Positions 10,046-18,777 of a DNA stretch of 55,184 nt are shown here, piece by piece. Each line of letters opens with the position of its first letter. Position 1 is the first letter of the stretch. The position numbers were made by a program, and so were the translations under genes. This DNA is from Blautia sp. (GTDB lineage: Bacteria; Bacillota; Clostridia; Lachnospirales; Lachnospiraceae), in NCBI GenBank assembly GCA_029257775.1, contig JARIAQ010000053.1:1-55184 (forward strand), given 5' to 3'. The notes under the pieces were generated by a model. The model saw only the letters and a program-made list of their open reading frames with translations. It had not been told where the DNA came from and made no database searches.

Positions 10046-10079
10046 TTGTTATAGCAAAATGCCGGAGAGCTTATAACAA
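10046..10079 (+). repeat. Inverted repeat in the radC leader
   Basis: TTGTTATAGC (10046-10055) pairs with GCTTATAACAA (10069-10079) with one bulged base. The only good ribosome binding site, GGAGAG (10064-10069), falls in the loop and stem edge. It sits 13 nt from the radC ATG, longer than usual, so the hairpin may bring the site closer or mask it. Confidence 0.45.
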
Positions 10080-10082
10080 AGA

Positions 10083-10778
10083 ATGACAAAATATACAACA
10101 ATTAATCAAATGCCCGAAGAAGATAGGCCTTATGAGAAATGTCTACGTTTAGGAGCTGAGTATTTAACAGACAGCGAACTTTTAGCAGTTCTTTTAAGGA
10201 CAGGAACAAAAGGAAGTCCTTCTGTGGAGATGGCAGAGGAAGTTTTGCAACTTTCTAAAGACAGAGAAGGTCTTTTAGGCCTACATCATTTAAGTATTAC
10301 GCAGTTGCAAGCAGTAAAAGGAATTGGAAAAGTAAAAGCTATTCAAATTAAATGCATTGGAGAACTTTCTAAAAGAATTGCTACAGCAACAGCAAAAAAA
10401 GGAATTTCTTTTCAACATCCTGCTAGTATTGCAGATTACTACATGGAGCAACTACGTCATGAAGAACAGGAACTTTTGATTTGCATGATGTTAGATACTA
10501 AAAATCGTTTACTTGGAGATGAAATGATTTTTAAAGGAACTGTAAATAGTTCTTTGGCCAATCCTAGGGAGATTTTCCTCTCGGCTATCTCTTATCATGC
10601 AGTAGGAATTTTACTGGTACATAATCATCCCAGTGGAGATTGTACACCTAGTCAGGCAGATGCTGATTTTACCCAGCGAATAAAAGAAGCGGGAGATTTA
10701 TTAGGGATTCCTTTATTGGATCATATTATTATTGGGGACTGTAAGTATTTAAGCTTTCGTGAACAGGGGATTTTTTAA
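10083..10778 (+). CDS. radC: RadC family protein with JAB1/MPN domain
   Basis: The 231-aa protein has an N-terminal helix-hairpin-helix part (LTDSELLAVLLRTGT and LQAVKGIGKVKAIQI) and a C-terminal JAB/MPN metalloprotease-like domain. The zinc motif is LLVHNHPSGDCTPSQADADF, the classic H-x-H-P-S-G-x8-D pattern. Despite its name, a role in recombination repair is not established. The family is also linked to competence and mobile DNA. In Firmicutes radC commonly sits directly upstream of mreBCD, as here. The start at ATG 10083 follows a structured leader. Confidence 0.94.
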   Translation: MTKYTTINQMPEEDRPYEKCLRLGAEYLTDSELLAVLLRTGTKGSPSVEMAEEVLQLSKDREGLLGLHHLSITQLQAVKGIGKVKAIQIKCIGELSKRIATATAKKGISFQHPASIADYYMEQLRHEEQELLICMMLDTKNRLLGDEMIFKGTVNSSLANPREIFLSAISYHAVGILLVHNHPSGDCTPSQADADFTQRIKEAGDLLGIPLLDHIIIGDCKYLSFREQGIF

Positions 10779-10806
10779 ATGTTAAAAGATAAAGGGGAGC
10801 ATTCAA

Positions 10807-11796
10807 ATGCTATTACACAAAACGTTTGGAGTAGACCTCGGAACAAGTACAGTAAAAATTTATTCACAAGATAATGATACAATTATTACAGAAAAGAACA
10901 TAATAGCCATTCGAAACCAAAAACAGATTTTGGCAGTAGGAAATGAAGCATATAAGATTTTTGAAAAAAATCCGTCTAATGTGTCTGTGATTTCACCCAT
11001 GGCTTATGGAAAAATTGCAGATGTCAATCATACTGAGATGGTTTTGCAGGCTTTACTTGAAAAGATAAATGCAGGTAGTTTATTTAATAATACTTTATAC
11101 CTGGCTGTTCCTTCAGATGTGTCAGAAATAGAACAGCGTGCCTACTATACCATTGGAAATTCCAACAGAAAAAACAAAATTTATATGGTAAACAAGACCA
11201 TCGCAGATGCGGTGGCTCTTGGAATTCCTATTAATCATACAAAAGGAAGTATGATTGTTAACATAGGAGCACAAAGTACAGAAATTTCTGTGATTGAAAG
11301 AGGAAAAATCGTCCTAAGCAAAATTATTGCTATGGGCGGAACACAATTAAATGAGGCAATTGTAAACGAGGTACGAAAGAATTATAATCTTCATATAGGT
11401 ACCAGAACTGCTAGAAGATTAAAATTTTCTTTGGCATATTTAAAAGAAGATATTAAAGAGGCGAGAAAAATTATAGGGGTTGATAGTCTTTCCGGTCTTC
11501 CTAGAGAAGGGATTATTCCTTCCGATATGATTTATGAAGCAATTTTAGATCCGGTTCGTTCCCTATGTGAGGAAATCCGGTTCTTTTTAGAAAGGACACC
11601 TCCTCAGATCTATCAAAACATTCTTGACGAAGGAATTTTTCTCGCAGGTGGCACAACAAGAATTCCTGATATTGACTGGTTTTTAAGTCAAGAAACAGGA
11701 CAAAAAGTACGTTTATCCAGATATTATGAACATTGTACTATTTGTGGATTAAAAGAAATCATAGGAAATCGTACCTTACACAAGTGGATTCGATAG
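10807..11796 (+). CDS. mreB: MreB-like actin homologue with altered ATPase motifs
   Basis: By position (radC, this gene, mreC, mreD, PBP2) and fold this is the MreB that would organise lateral wall synthesis on the membrane. The phosphate-1 loop GVDLGTSTVK is intact and the C-terminal adenosine motif IFLAGGTTRIP is present. The phosphate-2 loop, normally DIGGGTTE, reads NIGAQSTE near residue 151. The usual IEEP catalytic segment reads VNKT near residues 128-131. Acidic residues expected for ATP hydrolysis are therefore missing at both places. From memory, NIGAQSTE recurs in relatives, so it is probably a lineage trait rather than an error. The length of 329 aa is near normal. Confidence 0.88.
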   Translation: MLLHKTFGVDLGTSTVKIYSQDNDTIITEKNIIAIRNQKQILAVGNEAYKIFEKNPSNVSVISPMAYGKIADVNHTEMVLQALLEKINAGSLFNNTLYLAVPSDVSEIEQRAYYTIGNSNRKNKIYMVNKTIADAVALGIPINHTKGSMIVNIGAQSTEISVIERGKIVLSKIIAMGGTQLNEAIVNEVRKNYNLHIGTRTARRLKFSLAYLKEDIKEARKIIGVDSLSGLPREGIIPSDMIYEAILDPVRSLCEEIRFFLERTPPQIYQNILDEGIFLAGGTTRIPDIDWFLSQETGQKVRLSRYYEHCTICGLKEIIGNRTLHKWIR

Positions 11797-11820
11797 TAAT
11801 AGAAAAGCTGAGGTTTGAAC

Positions 11821-12681
11821 ATGAAAAAGAAACATAATTGGACATTAAAGAGTAAACATGTCCTTATAGCTATGGGACTAATTTGTATTAGTCTTATGAT
11901 TTTTGCGGCGGCAGTGAAATTTCCTGTTGCGCCTATAAGAAATGCAGCAGGTTATGTTATTGTTCCTTTTCAAAAGGGAATTAATCAAATTGGAAAAGTT
12001 TTGGATAATGCAACGGCAGGTTATCAAAATAAACAGACGCTGGTAAAAGAAAATAAAAAACTTCAGAAAAAAGTGGATGAACTTACTGCAGAAAACAGCC
12101 GTCTTACACAGGGACTGACAGAACTAGAACGTTTACAAGAACTGTACCAGCTAGACCAAAATTACAGTGAATATGATAAGGTTGCTGCAAATGTGATTTC
12201 TAAAGATGCTGGTAATTGGTTTTCCAATTTTACTATTGATAAAGGCACACAAGACGGTATTCAGAAGAACTGTAATGTTATTGCAGGAAGCGGACTAGTA
12301 GGGATAGTAACAGAAGTAGGAAAAAATTGGGCAACAGTAAGATCTATTATTGACGATACAAGTAATGTCAGTGCTATGACTATGAGTACTTCCGATCGTT
12401 GTATCGTAGCCGGAGATTTGCGTCTAATTGACGAAGGGAAACTTCAATTCATTCATTTAAAAGATGAAGATAACAAAATTCAGGAAGGTGAAAAAATACT
12501 TACTTCTGATGTCAGTGATAAATTTTTAAAAGGTATTCTTATAGGATATGTCAGTGATATCAAAGAAGATCCAAATAATCTGACAAAAACAGGTACTTTA
12601 ACACCTGCTGTTGATTTCGAACATTTAAGTGAAGTTTTAGTAATTAAAGAGCTGAAGCAACAGAAAGGGGACGCTGAATGA
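11821..12681 (+). CDS. mreC: Rod shape-determining protein MreC
   Basis: MreC is a bitopic extracytoplasmic scaffold of the elongation complex. The protein has a short basic cytoplasmic tail, a transmembrane helix at about residues 16-36, and a coiled coil at about residues 70-110 (KENKKLQKKVDELTAENSRL). A C-terminal beta-rich domain with VIAGSGLVGIVTEV follows. I start at ATG 11821 because TGAGG lies 7 nt upstream. A TTG two codons earlier is less likely. It overlaps mreD by 4 nt (ATGA), as expected for an mreBCD operon. Confidence 0.95.
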   Translation: MKKKHNWTLKSKHVLIAMGLICISLMIFAAAVKFPVAPIRNAAGYVIVPFQKGINQIGKVLDNATAGYQNKQTLVKENKKLQKKVDELTAENSRLTQGLTELERLQELYQLDQNYSEYDKVAANVISKDAGNWFSNFTIDKGTQDGIQKNCNVIAGSGLVGIVTEVGKNWATVRSIIDDTSNVSAMTMSTSDRCIVAGDLRLIDEGKLQFIHLKDEDNKIQEGEKILTSDVSDKFLKGILIGYVSDIKEDPNNLTKTGTLTPAVDFEHLSEVLVIKELKQQKGDAE

Positions 12682-13211
12682 GAGTTAAGCGAAGAATAGT
12701 GGAAGCAGTTATTATCTTATTATGCTTCATCTTACAAGGAACGGTTTTTCAAGCATTGGCCATTGGTACAATTACCCCTAATCTTTTACTCATTATTACT
12801 GTTTCTCTTGGATTTATGCAGGGTAAGTTATCAGGCCTTTGGATTGGATTTTTCTGTGGTATTTTGCAGGATGTTTTCTACGGAAATCTCTTAGGTTTCT
12901 ATGCCTTAATTTATTTGTGTATTGGTTATGCTGCAGGATGTTGTTGTAAAATCTTTTATGATGAAGAAATTCGTGTTCCTATGTTACTGGTAGTTGTAGG
13001 TGATTTGCTTTATGGTATAATGGTCTACGGTATGCAATTCTTAATGAGAGGACGATTGGAATTCTTTTATTATTTTGGAAGAATTGTTATTCCTGAAATG
13101 TTGTATACTGTATTAATAACTGTTATTTTTTATAGGCTTTTATTCCGATTAAATAAGAAAATGACAGAATTGGAAATGAAAGAGAGAGATTCCGTTTGGT
13201 TAAGAAAATAA
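12678..13211 (+). CDS. mreD: Rod shape-determining protein MreD
   Basis: This 177-aa, very hydrophobic protein has five or six predicted membrane helices, the family layout. Typical blocks are NLLLIITVSLGFMQGKLSGL and FFCGILQDVFYGNLLG. MreD links MreC to PBP2 and RodA in the membrane. It overlaps mreC by 4 nt and PBP2 by 16 nt, so the three are translationally coupled. Confidence 0.93.
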   Translation: MRVKRRIVEAVIILLCFILQGTVFQALAIGTITPNLLLIITVSLGFMQGKLSGLWIGFFCGILQDVFYGNLLGFYALIYLCIGYAAGCCCKIFYDEEIRVPMLLVVVGDLLYGIMVYGMQFLMRGRLEFFYYFGRIVIPEMLYTVLITVIFYRLLFRLNKKMTELEMKERDSVWLRK

Positions 13212-16087
13212 AAAAAATATTAAAAAAAATCAAGTTAAAAAGAAACACAGTGCTTATTTTGGTATTTTGCATTTTGTTTGGTATACTTTTACAACGACTT
13301 TTTTCTTTGCAAATTATTCATGGAAAAGAATATGCAGATAACTTTAATTTAAGTATAACAAAAGAACGAACATTAAAAGGAACCAGAGGAATTATTTTTG
13401 ATAGGAATGGCAAACCTCTTGCTTATAATAAGCTTTCTTATTCCGTTATTCTAGAAGATAGCGGCACATATGAAACAACTAGAGAAAGAAATCTTACTTT
13501 AAATCACATTGCGTATGAAGTGTTAAATATACTAAAAAATCACAATGAGACTTTAAGCGTAGATTTCCATATTACACTGGATGAGGAAGGCAACTATATT
13601 TTTGATACCACTGGTTTTAATTTGAATCGTTTTAAAGCAGATATTTATGGACAAGCAAATATTGAAAAATTAAAAAAAGAGGAATTGGAGGCGTCTCCTG
13701 ATAAAATAATAGCAGACATATCTAACGAAAAGCGTTTCGGATTGATTAATAAAAAAAATCCTTACACAAAGGAAGAACTAGAACAATACGGATTGCCAGA
13801 AACTTTTACGAAAGAAGAGACTCTGGAAATTCTTAAAATTCGATATATTCTTTCTACAAACAGTTTTAAAAAATATGTTCCTGTAACACTGGCAACTAAT
13901 GTCAGTGAAGAAACCGTAGCTGAAATTATGGAACGTAAAGATCAGCTTCAAGGAGTTGATATTGCGGAGGATTCCATTCGTGTTTACGATGAAGCAGAGT
14001 CTTTTGCTCCAATTATTGGTTACACAGGAAAAGCAGATGCAGAAGAATTGGAAGAATTAAGAGAAGATGGACACACATATTCTACAGATGCAGTGATTGG
14101 TAAAGCTGGTATTGAAAAAATAATGGAAACCCAATTACAAGGAACAAATGGTTCAGATAAGGTTCTTGTTGATACCATGGGAAAAGTTTTGGATGTTGTT
14201 AAAAATTCTAGAAAAGACCCTAAATCTGGGAACAATATTTATCTGACTTTGGATAAAGATTTACAACGTGTATGTTATGAAGTTTTAGAGCAAAAAATTG
14301 CTGGTATTTTAGTGGCAAATATCATCAATGCAAAAGAATTTAATGTTGATGAAGGTATGGATACAGCAGCAATTAAAACGCCAATTTACGATGTTTATAA
14401 TGCTTTAATTAAAAATAGTGTACTGGATATTAGTCATTTTAAAGAAGAAGATTCCTCTGAACTGGAAAAAACAGTATATAGTATTTTTCAGCAACAGCAG
14501 GAGCGTGTTTTCCAACAAATTAAAGAGGAACTAACGAATGAAAATCCAGTAGCATATAAAGATCTTCCAAAAGAAATGCAAGAATATCAAAGTTATATTG
14601 TTAATGAATTCTTAACGCGAAAAAAAGAGATTTTGTCTATGGATGCCATTGATGCTGCTGATTCTACTTACATTGCATGGTCCAAAGATGAAAGTATTAG
14701 TTTGAAAGAATTTCTAACATATGCAGCTGGAAAAGATTGGATTGATATTTCTCAGTTTTCAGCAGAGGGTGATTATCTTGATTCTTCTCAAGTATATACA
14801 GCTTTATCTGAGTATCTTACTAGTTCCCTTACGGATGATTCAGGATTTTCGAAAATTATTTATAAGTATATGCTTCATGCTGATATGATTTCTGGGACAC
14901 AACTTTGTTTGCTTTTATATGATCAAGGAATTCTTAATGAAGATGAATCAACTTATAATGCTTTAAAATCTGGTTCTATGACTGCATATAATTTTATGAT
15001 TGAAAAAATTAGCAATTTAGAAATTACTCCGGCACAACTTGCTCTGGATCCATGTTCTGGCTCTGTTGTAATCACAGATGTTAAAACTGGTGAAACACTT
15101 GCTTGTGTTACTTATCCAGGATATGATAATAATCGTCTTGCTAATAATATGGACACAGAATATTTTGCAAAATTGTCCCAGGATTTATCAAGACCATTTT
15201 ATAACAAAGCGACACAGCAACTTACTGCTCCTGGTTCTACTTTCAAAATTGTAACGGCAGTAGCTGGTATGGAAGAGGGGATTGTAGATAGCAACTATGG
15301 TGTTGTATGTAATGGGCGATTTGATAAAATTCCGAACGGACCATACTGTTGGCTTCATTCTGGACATGGGTATATGAATGTAGTATCTGGTATTACAAAT
15401 TCATGTAATGTATTTATGGGACAAGTTGCATACGATTTAGGAACAGATAAAAACGGAAGTTTTTCAGATTCTCTTGGTATTGATAAACTTCAAAAATATG
15501 CAAATATGTTTTTATTAAATGAAAAATCTGGTTTAGAAATTACAGAAGCATCGCCTCAAGTTTCAGAAGAAGATGCCATTCGTACTTCTTTTGGTCAGGC
15601 GAAGAATAATATGACTACTTCTCAATTAGCCAGATATGTAACAACTATTGCCAGTCGGGGAACTAGCTATGAGCTTACCCTTTTTGATAAAGTAACAGAT
15701 GCTGATGGTAATTTAATAGAAGACTATCAGCCTACTGTAAAAGGAGAAATGGATGTAGCAAATAGCACATGGGATGCTGTTCATAAGGGCATGCGCGGTG
15801 TTGCAAAAAACAACACAATTCTAAGTTCCATGAAACTTTCTGTTGCTGGAAAAACTGGTACAGCTCAGGAAGATATGAGCCGACCGTCCCACGGTCTCTT
15901 TATTGGGTTTGCTCCTTATGACAATCCTGAAGTAGGCGTGGCAGTCCGCATTGGTAATGGATATTCTTCCGGTAATGCGGTAAGTGTAGCAAAAGATATT
16001 CTCAATTATAAGTACAATTTTGCAGATGAATCTGAAATTGTTACTGGTGCTGCAACTGCTAGTGACACAACAACACACAACGATTAA
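13196..16087 (+). CDS. mrdA: Penicillin-binding protein 2 (class B transpeptidase) with a large insertion
   Basis: This elongation-specific transpeptidase cross-links peptidoglycan with RodA. There is one N-terminal membrane helix (about residues 18-38), then a PBP dimerisation domain starting KGTRGIIFDRNGKPLAYN. The transpeptidase has all catalytic motifs: SxxK in GSTFKIV, SxN in NSCNVFM and KTG in GKTGTAQ. At 963 aa it is about 300 residues longer than standard PBP2. The extra material, about residues 365-615, interrupts the start of the transpeptidase domain and is rich in Glu, Asp, Ser and Tyr. The start is TTG 13196 with GAGAGAG upstream, overlapping mreD. Long forms are seen in Lachnospiraceae. 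Confidence 0.92.
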   Translation: MVKKIKKILKKIKLKRNTVLILVFCILFGILLQRLFSLQIIHGKEYADNFNLSITKERTLKGTRGIIFDRNGKPLAYNKLSYSVILEDSGTYETTRERNLTLNHIAYEVLNILKNHNETLSVDFHITLDEEGNYIFDTTGFNLNRFKADIYGQANIEKLKKEELEASPDKIIADISNEKRFGLINKKNPYTKEELEQYGLPETFTKEETLEILKIRYILSTNSFKKYVPVTLATNVSEETVAEIMERKDQLQGVDIAEDSIRVYDEAESFAPIIGYTGKADAEELEELREDGHTYSTDAVIGKAGIEKIMETQLQGTNGSDKVLVDTMGKVLDVVKNSRKDPKSGNNIYLTLDKDLQRVCYEVLEQKIAGILVANIINAKEFNVDEGMDTAAIKTPIYDVYNALIKNSVLDISHFKEEDSSELEKTVYSIFQQQQERVFQQIKEELTNENPVAYKDLPKEMQEYQSYIVNEFLTRKKEILSMDAIDAADSTYIAWSKDESISLKEFLTYAAGKDWIDISQFSAEGDYLDSSQVYTALSEYLTSSLTDDSGFSKIIYKYMLHADMISGTQLCLLLYDQGILNEDESTYNALKSGSMTAYNFMIEKISNLEITPAQLALDPCSGSVVITDVKTGETLACVTYPGYDNNRLANNMDTEYFAKLSQDLSRPFYNKATQQLTAPGSTFKIVTAVAGMEEGIVDSNYGVVCNGRFDKIPNGPYCWLHSGHGYMNVVSGITNSCNVFMGQVAYDLGTDKNGSFSDSLGIDKLQKYANMFLLNEKSGLEITEASPQVSEEDAIRTSFGQAKNNMTTSQLARYVTTIASRGTSYELTLFDKVTDADGNLIEDYQPTVKGEMDVANSTWDAVHKGMRGVAKNNTILSSMKLSVAGKTGTAQEDMSRPSHGLFIGFAPYDNPEVGVAVRIGNGYSSGNAVSVAKDILNYKYNFADESEIVTGAATASDTTTHND

Positions 16088-16142
16088 ATAGAAATCTGTA
16101 GAATACATCCGAAAAAAAAAGAGAGTATCAGGAGGATTTTGT

Positions 16143-16931
16143 ATGAGTGAAATTATTGTAATTACGTCTGGAAAAGGCGGTGTGGGTAAAACCACAGTAA
16201 CAGCGAATATCGGGTTAGGACTGGCAAAATTAAATAAAAAGGTAGTAGTAGTAGATACTGATATTGGACTTCGGAATCTGGATGTTGTGCTGGGACTGGA
16301 AAATCGCATTGTTTATAACCTTATTGATGTGATTGAGGGAAGCTGTCGGATGAAACAAGCCCTTATTCGAGACAAACAGTGTGATAATTTGTTTTTACTT
16401 CCCTCAGCTCAAACAAAAGATAAAACTGCCATTACACCAGAGCAAATGGTAAAGTTAACTGAGGCGCTATCTGAAGAATTTGACTATATTCTTTTAGATT
16501 GTCCTGCGGGGATTGAACAAGGCTTTAAAAACGCCATTGCAGGTGCCAGCAGAGCAATTGTGGTAACTACTCCTGAAGTTTCGGCTATTCGTGATGCCGA
16601 TCGAATCATTGGACTTTTACAGGCAAATGAAATGCCTCAAATTCAATTAGTTATTAATCGACTTCGGATGGATATGATCAAGCGTGGAGAAATGATGTCA
16701 GTGGAAGATGTTTCTGAAATTCTTGCGGTAGATCTTTTAGGGGCCATTCCCGATGATGAAGCAGTTGTAATTGCTACCAATCAAGGAGAACCTTTATGCG
16801 GTAAAGATTCTTTATCAGGAAAGGCTTTTGAAAATATCTGTCGTAGAATAGCCGGAGAAGATATTCCTCTCATGGACTTTCATGTTAAAAGAGGTGTATT
16901 TAAACGTCTTTCTGGCATTTTTAGAAAATAG
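16143..16931 (+). CDS. minD: Septum site-determining ATPase MinD
   Basis: MinD is a deviant-Walker ParA-type ATPase that binds the membrane when ATP-bound and positions division. It has GKGGVGKTT at residues 10-18, VVVDTDIGLRNLD, and LLDCPAGIE. The C-terminal amphipathic membrane-targeting helix RGVFKRLSGIFRK is intact. The length of 262 aa is standard. An AGGAGG ribosome binding site lies at 16131-16136. The gene usually placed just before it, minC, is absent: only 55 bp separate it from PBP2. minE follows after 17 bp. Confidence 0.96.
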   Translation: MSEIIVITSGKGGVGKTTVTANIGLGLAKLNKKVVVVDTDIGLRNLDVVLGLENRIVYNLIDVIEGSCRMKQALIRDKQCDNLFLLPSAQTKDKTAITPEQMVKLTEALSEEFDYILLDCPAGIEQGFKNAIAGASRAIVVTTPEVSAIRDADRIIGLLQANEMPQIQLVINRLRMDMIKRGEMMSVEDVSEILAVDLLGAIPDDEAVVIATNQGEPLCGKDSLSGKAFENICRRIAGEDIPLMDFHVKRGVFKRLSGIFRK

Positions 16932-16948
16932 AAGAAGGGGGATTCGGA

Positions 16949-17212
16949 ATGTTTAAATTTCCAAGCAGACCATCCGGTTTTGTTGCAAAAGACCGCTTGA
17001 AGCTGCTCCTTACTTCTGAGCGGCTGGAATGTACTCCACAAATGATGACTATGCTGCAAAATGATATTGTTCGTGCAGTAAGTAAATATTTTTCTGTATA
17101 CGAACAAAAAGTAGAAATTCGTTATCGAAAGGATACATCTACTGTGACAGCTCACATACCTTTACAGACAGATATTAAAGACTCATCTCCGGGGATGTTA
17201 TTTCAGAGATGA
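16949..17212 (+). CDS. minE: Cell division topological specificity factor MinE
   Basis: MinE stimulates MinD ATPase and displaces it from the membrane. The 87-aa protein has the anti-MinCD helix region AKDRLKLLLTSERLECTPQM and a C-terminal dimerisation domain (YFSVYEQKVEIRYRK). The N-terminal MFKFPSRPSGF fits the membrane-binding segment. GAAGGGGG precedes the ATG. It lies in an operon with minD and rodA. Confidence 0.93.
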   Translation: MFKFPSRPSGFVAKDRLKLLLTSERLECTPQMMTMLQNDIVRAVSKYFSVYEQKVEIRYRKDTSTVTAHIPLQTDIKDSSPGMLFQR

Positions 17213-17254
17213 TGTAATAAAACTTTAAAAACCAGAAGAAAAATAGGTGTTTTC

Positions 17255-18385
17255 ATGATTAGACAATATAAATTACAAGATTACAATTTTAGATTGGTAA
17301 TCGTTCTTATAGCTTTGACTTCAATGGGAGTTTTACTGGTAGGAAGTGCTGATCCCAATTTACAAAAAAAACAGTTTATAGGAATGATTTTAGGACTTAT
17401 CATTATGGTAATTGTGTCCCTTATTGATTTTAGCTGGATTTTGAATTTTAGTTGGATTATGTATGGAGGAAACATTCTTTTACTTATTTTAGTAATTGTA
17501 ATGGGTACTGATGCAAATGGAGCACAGCGTTGGTTAAATATCGGTGGCTTTCAATTCCAGCCTACGGAATTATCTAAAATCATTATTATCTTATTTTTTG
17601 CTAAATTTTTTATGGACCATGAAGAAGATTTAAATACTCTGAGAACTTTGGTAAAAGCAATTGTTTTGCTTGCCATTCCATTGGTTCTAATTTTAATACA
17701 GCCAGACTTGAAAAATACCATTACAGTTGTTATACTTTTTTGTATCATAATTTATATTGCGGGATTAAGTTATAAAATTATTGGCAGTATCCTTTTGATT
17801 GCTGTTCCTATGGCAATTGTCTTTTTGTTTATTGTTGTACAACCAGATCAAAAATTAATTAAAGATTATCAGCGAGATAGAATTATGGCATTTTTAAATT
17901 CAGAAGATGATGCCTATTCTGATGATGTTTTACAACAAGAAAATTCTGTCACAGCTATTGGTTCCGGACAACTTACTGGAAAAGGATTAAATAATAATGA
18001 AGTAGCTTCTGCAAATAAAGGGAATTTTGTTTCTGAAAATCAAACAGACTTTATTTTTTCTGTAGCTGGAGAAGAATTGGGATTTATTGGATGTACAGCC
18101 ATTTTACTTATGTTACTTTTAGTGATTTTTGAATGTATCCGGGTTAGTCTCAGAGCAAAAGATACTTCAGGAAAATTGATATGCTGTGGTGTTGCATCTG
18201 TAGTAGGAATACAAACTTTTATTAATATTGCTGTAGTAACAAAAATTTTGCCAAACACAGGAACTCCTCTTCCTTTTGTTAGCTATGGGCTAACTTCTAT
18301 TATTAGTCTTTATATCGGAATGGGACTTGTGTTAAACGTAGGATTACAAAAATATAGAACTTATAGGGAGGTTGAAAAATCATGA
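17255..18385 (+). CDS. rodA: RodA-type SEDS peptidoglycan glycosyltransferase
   Basis: This is a 376-aa polytopic SEDS protein with about ten membrane helices. It polymerises lipid II for wall elongation together with PBP2 encoded upstream. Diagnostic segments are GANGAQRWLNIGGFQFQPTE (extracellular loop), KGNFVSENQTDFIFSVAGEE and the C-terminal GTPLPFVSYGLTSI. FtsW is the alternative name, but linkage to mreBCD and PBP2 favours RodA. The stop overlaps the next ATG by 4 nt. Confidence 0.93.
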   Translation: MIRQYKLQDYNFRLVIVLIALTSMGVLLVGSADPNLQKKQFIGMILGLIIMVIVSLIDFSWILNFSWIMYGGNILLLILVIVMGTDANGAQRWLNIGGFQFQPTELSKIIIILFFAKFFMDHEEDLNTLRTLVKAIVLLAIPLVLILIQPDLKNTITVVILFCIIIYIAGLSYKIIGSILLIAVPMAIVFLFIVVQPDQKLIKDYQRDRIMAFLNSEDDAYSDDVLQQENSVTAIGSGQLTGKGLNNNEVASANKGNFVSENQTDFIFSVAGEELGFIGCTAILLMLLLVIFECIRVSLRAKDTSGKLICCGVASVVGIQTFINIAVVTKILPNTGTPLPFVSYGLTSIISLYIGMGLVLNVGLQKYRTYREVEKS

Positions 18386-18777
18386 ACATCGGACTGATTG
18401 CACACAATTCAAAAAAGAAACTGATGCAAAATTTTTGCATCGCGTACAGAAATATTTTGTCAAAAAACACATTATATGCCACAGGAACTACAGGTAGGTT
18501 AATTGAAGAAGCTTCTAATCTTACTGTGCATAAATTTCTTGCAGGACATTTAGGCGGAGAACAGCAGTTGGGTGCAATGATTGAACAAAATGAAATGGAT
18601 TTAATCATCTACTTGCGTGAGCCTCTTGCCCCACAAAAGCAAGATCCAGATGTAAAGCGTATTTTTATGCTATGTGATACTCATAATATTCCTATGGCTA
18701 CAAATCTGGCAACTGCAGAAATGATGATTCGTTCCTTAGGTAGAGGAGAGCTAGATTGGCGTGAAATGTATAAATAA
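18382..18777 (+). CDS. mgsA: Methylglyoxal synthase homologue with substituted active-site residues
   Basis: MgsA converts dihydroxyacetone phosphate to methylglyoxal. This is the short 131-aa clostridial form: LYATGTTGRLIEE is the phosphate loop, and DPDV and IPMATNLATAE are conserved. Compared with E. coli numbering from memory, His19 is kept (H8). Asp20 is N9, Asp71 is E60 (GGEQQ), Asp91 is E80 (LREPL), His98 is Q87, and Asp101 is kept (D90). Four of the six positions compared differ, so activity is doubtful. The gene overlaps rodA by 4 nt and the next gene by 17 nt, which ties it to the cell-wall operon. Confidence 0.85.
   Translation: MNIGLIAHNSKKKLMQNFCIAYRNILSKNTLYATGTTGRLIEEASNLTVHKFLAGHLGGEQQLGAMIEQNEMDLIIYLREPLAPQKQDPDVKRIFMLCDTHNIPMATNLATAEMMIRSLGRGELDWREMYK

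Noticed and set aside
15821-16309. 162-codon minus-strand frame across the PBP2 and minD junction
   Set aside because: Antisense to the conserved KTG motif and the minD P-loop; low complexity and no ribosome binding site.
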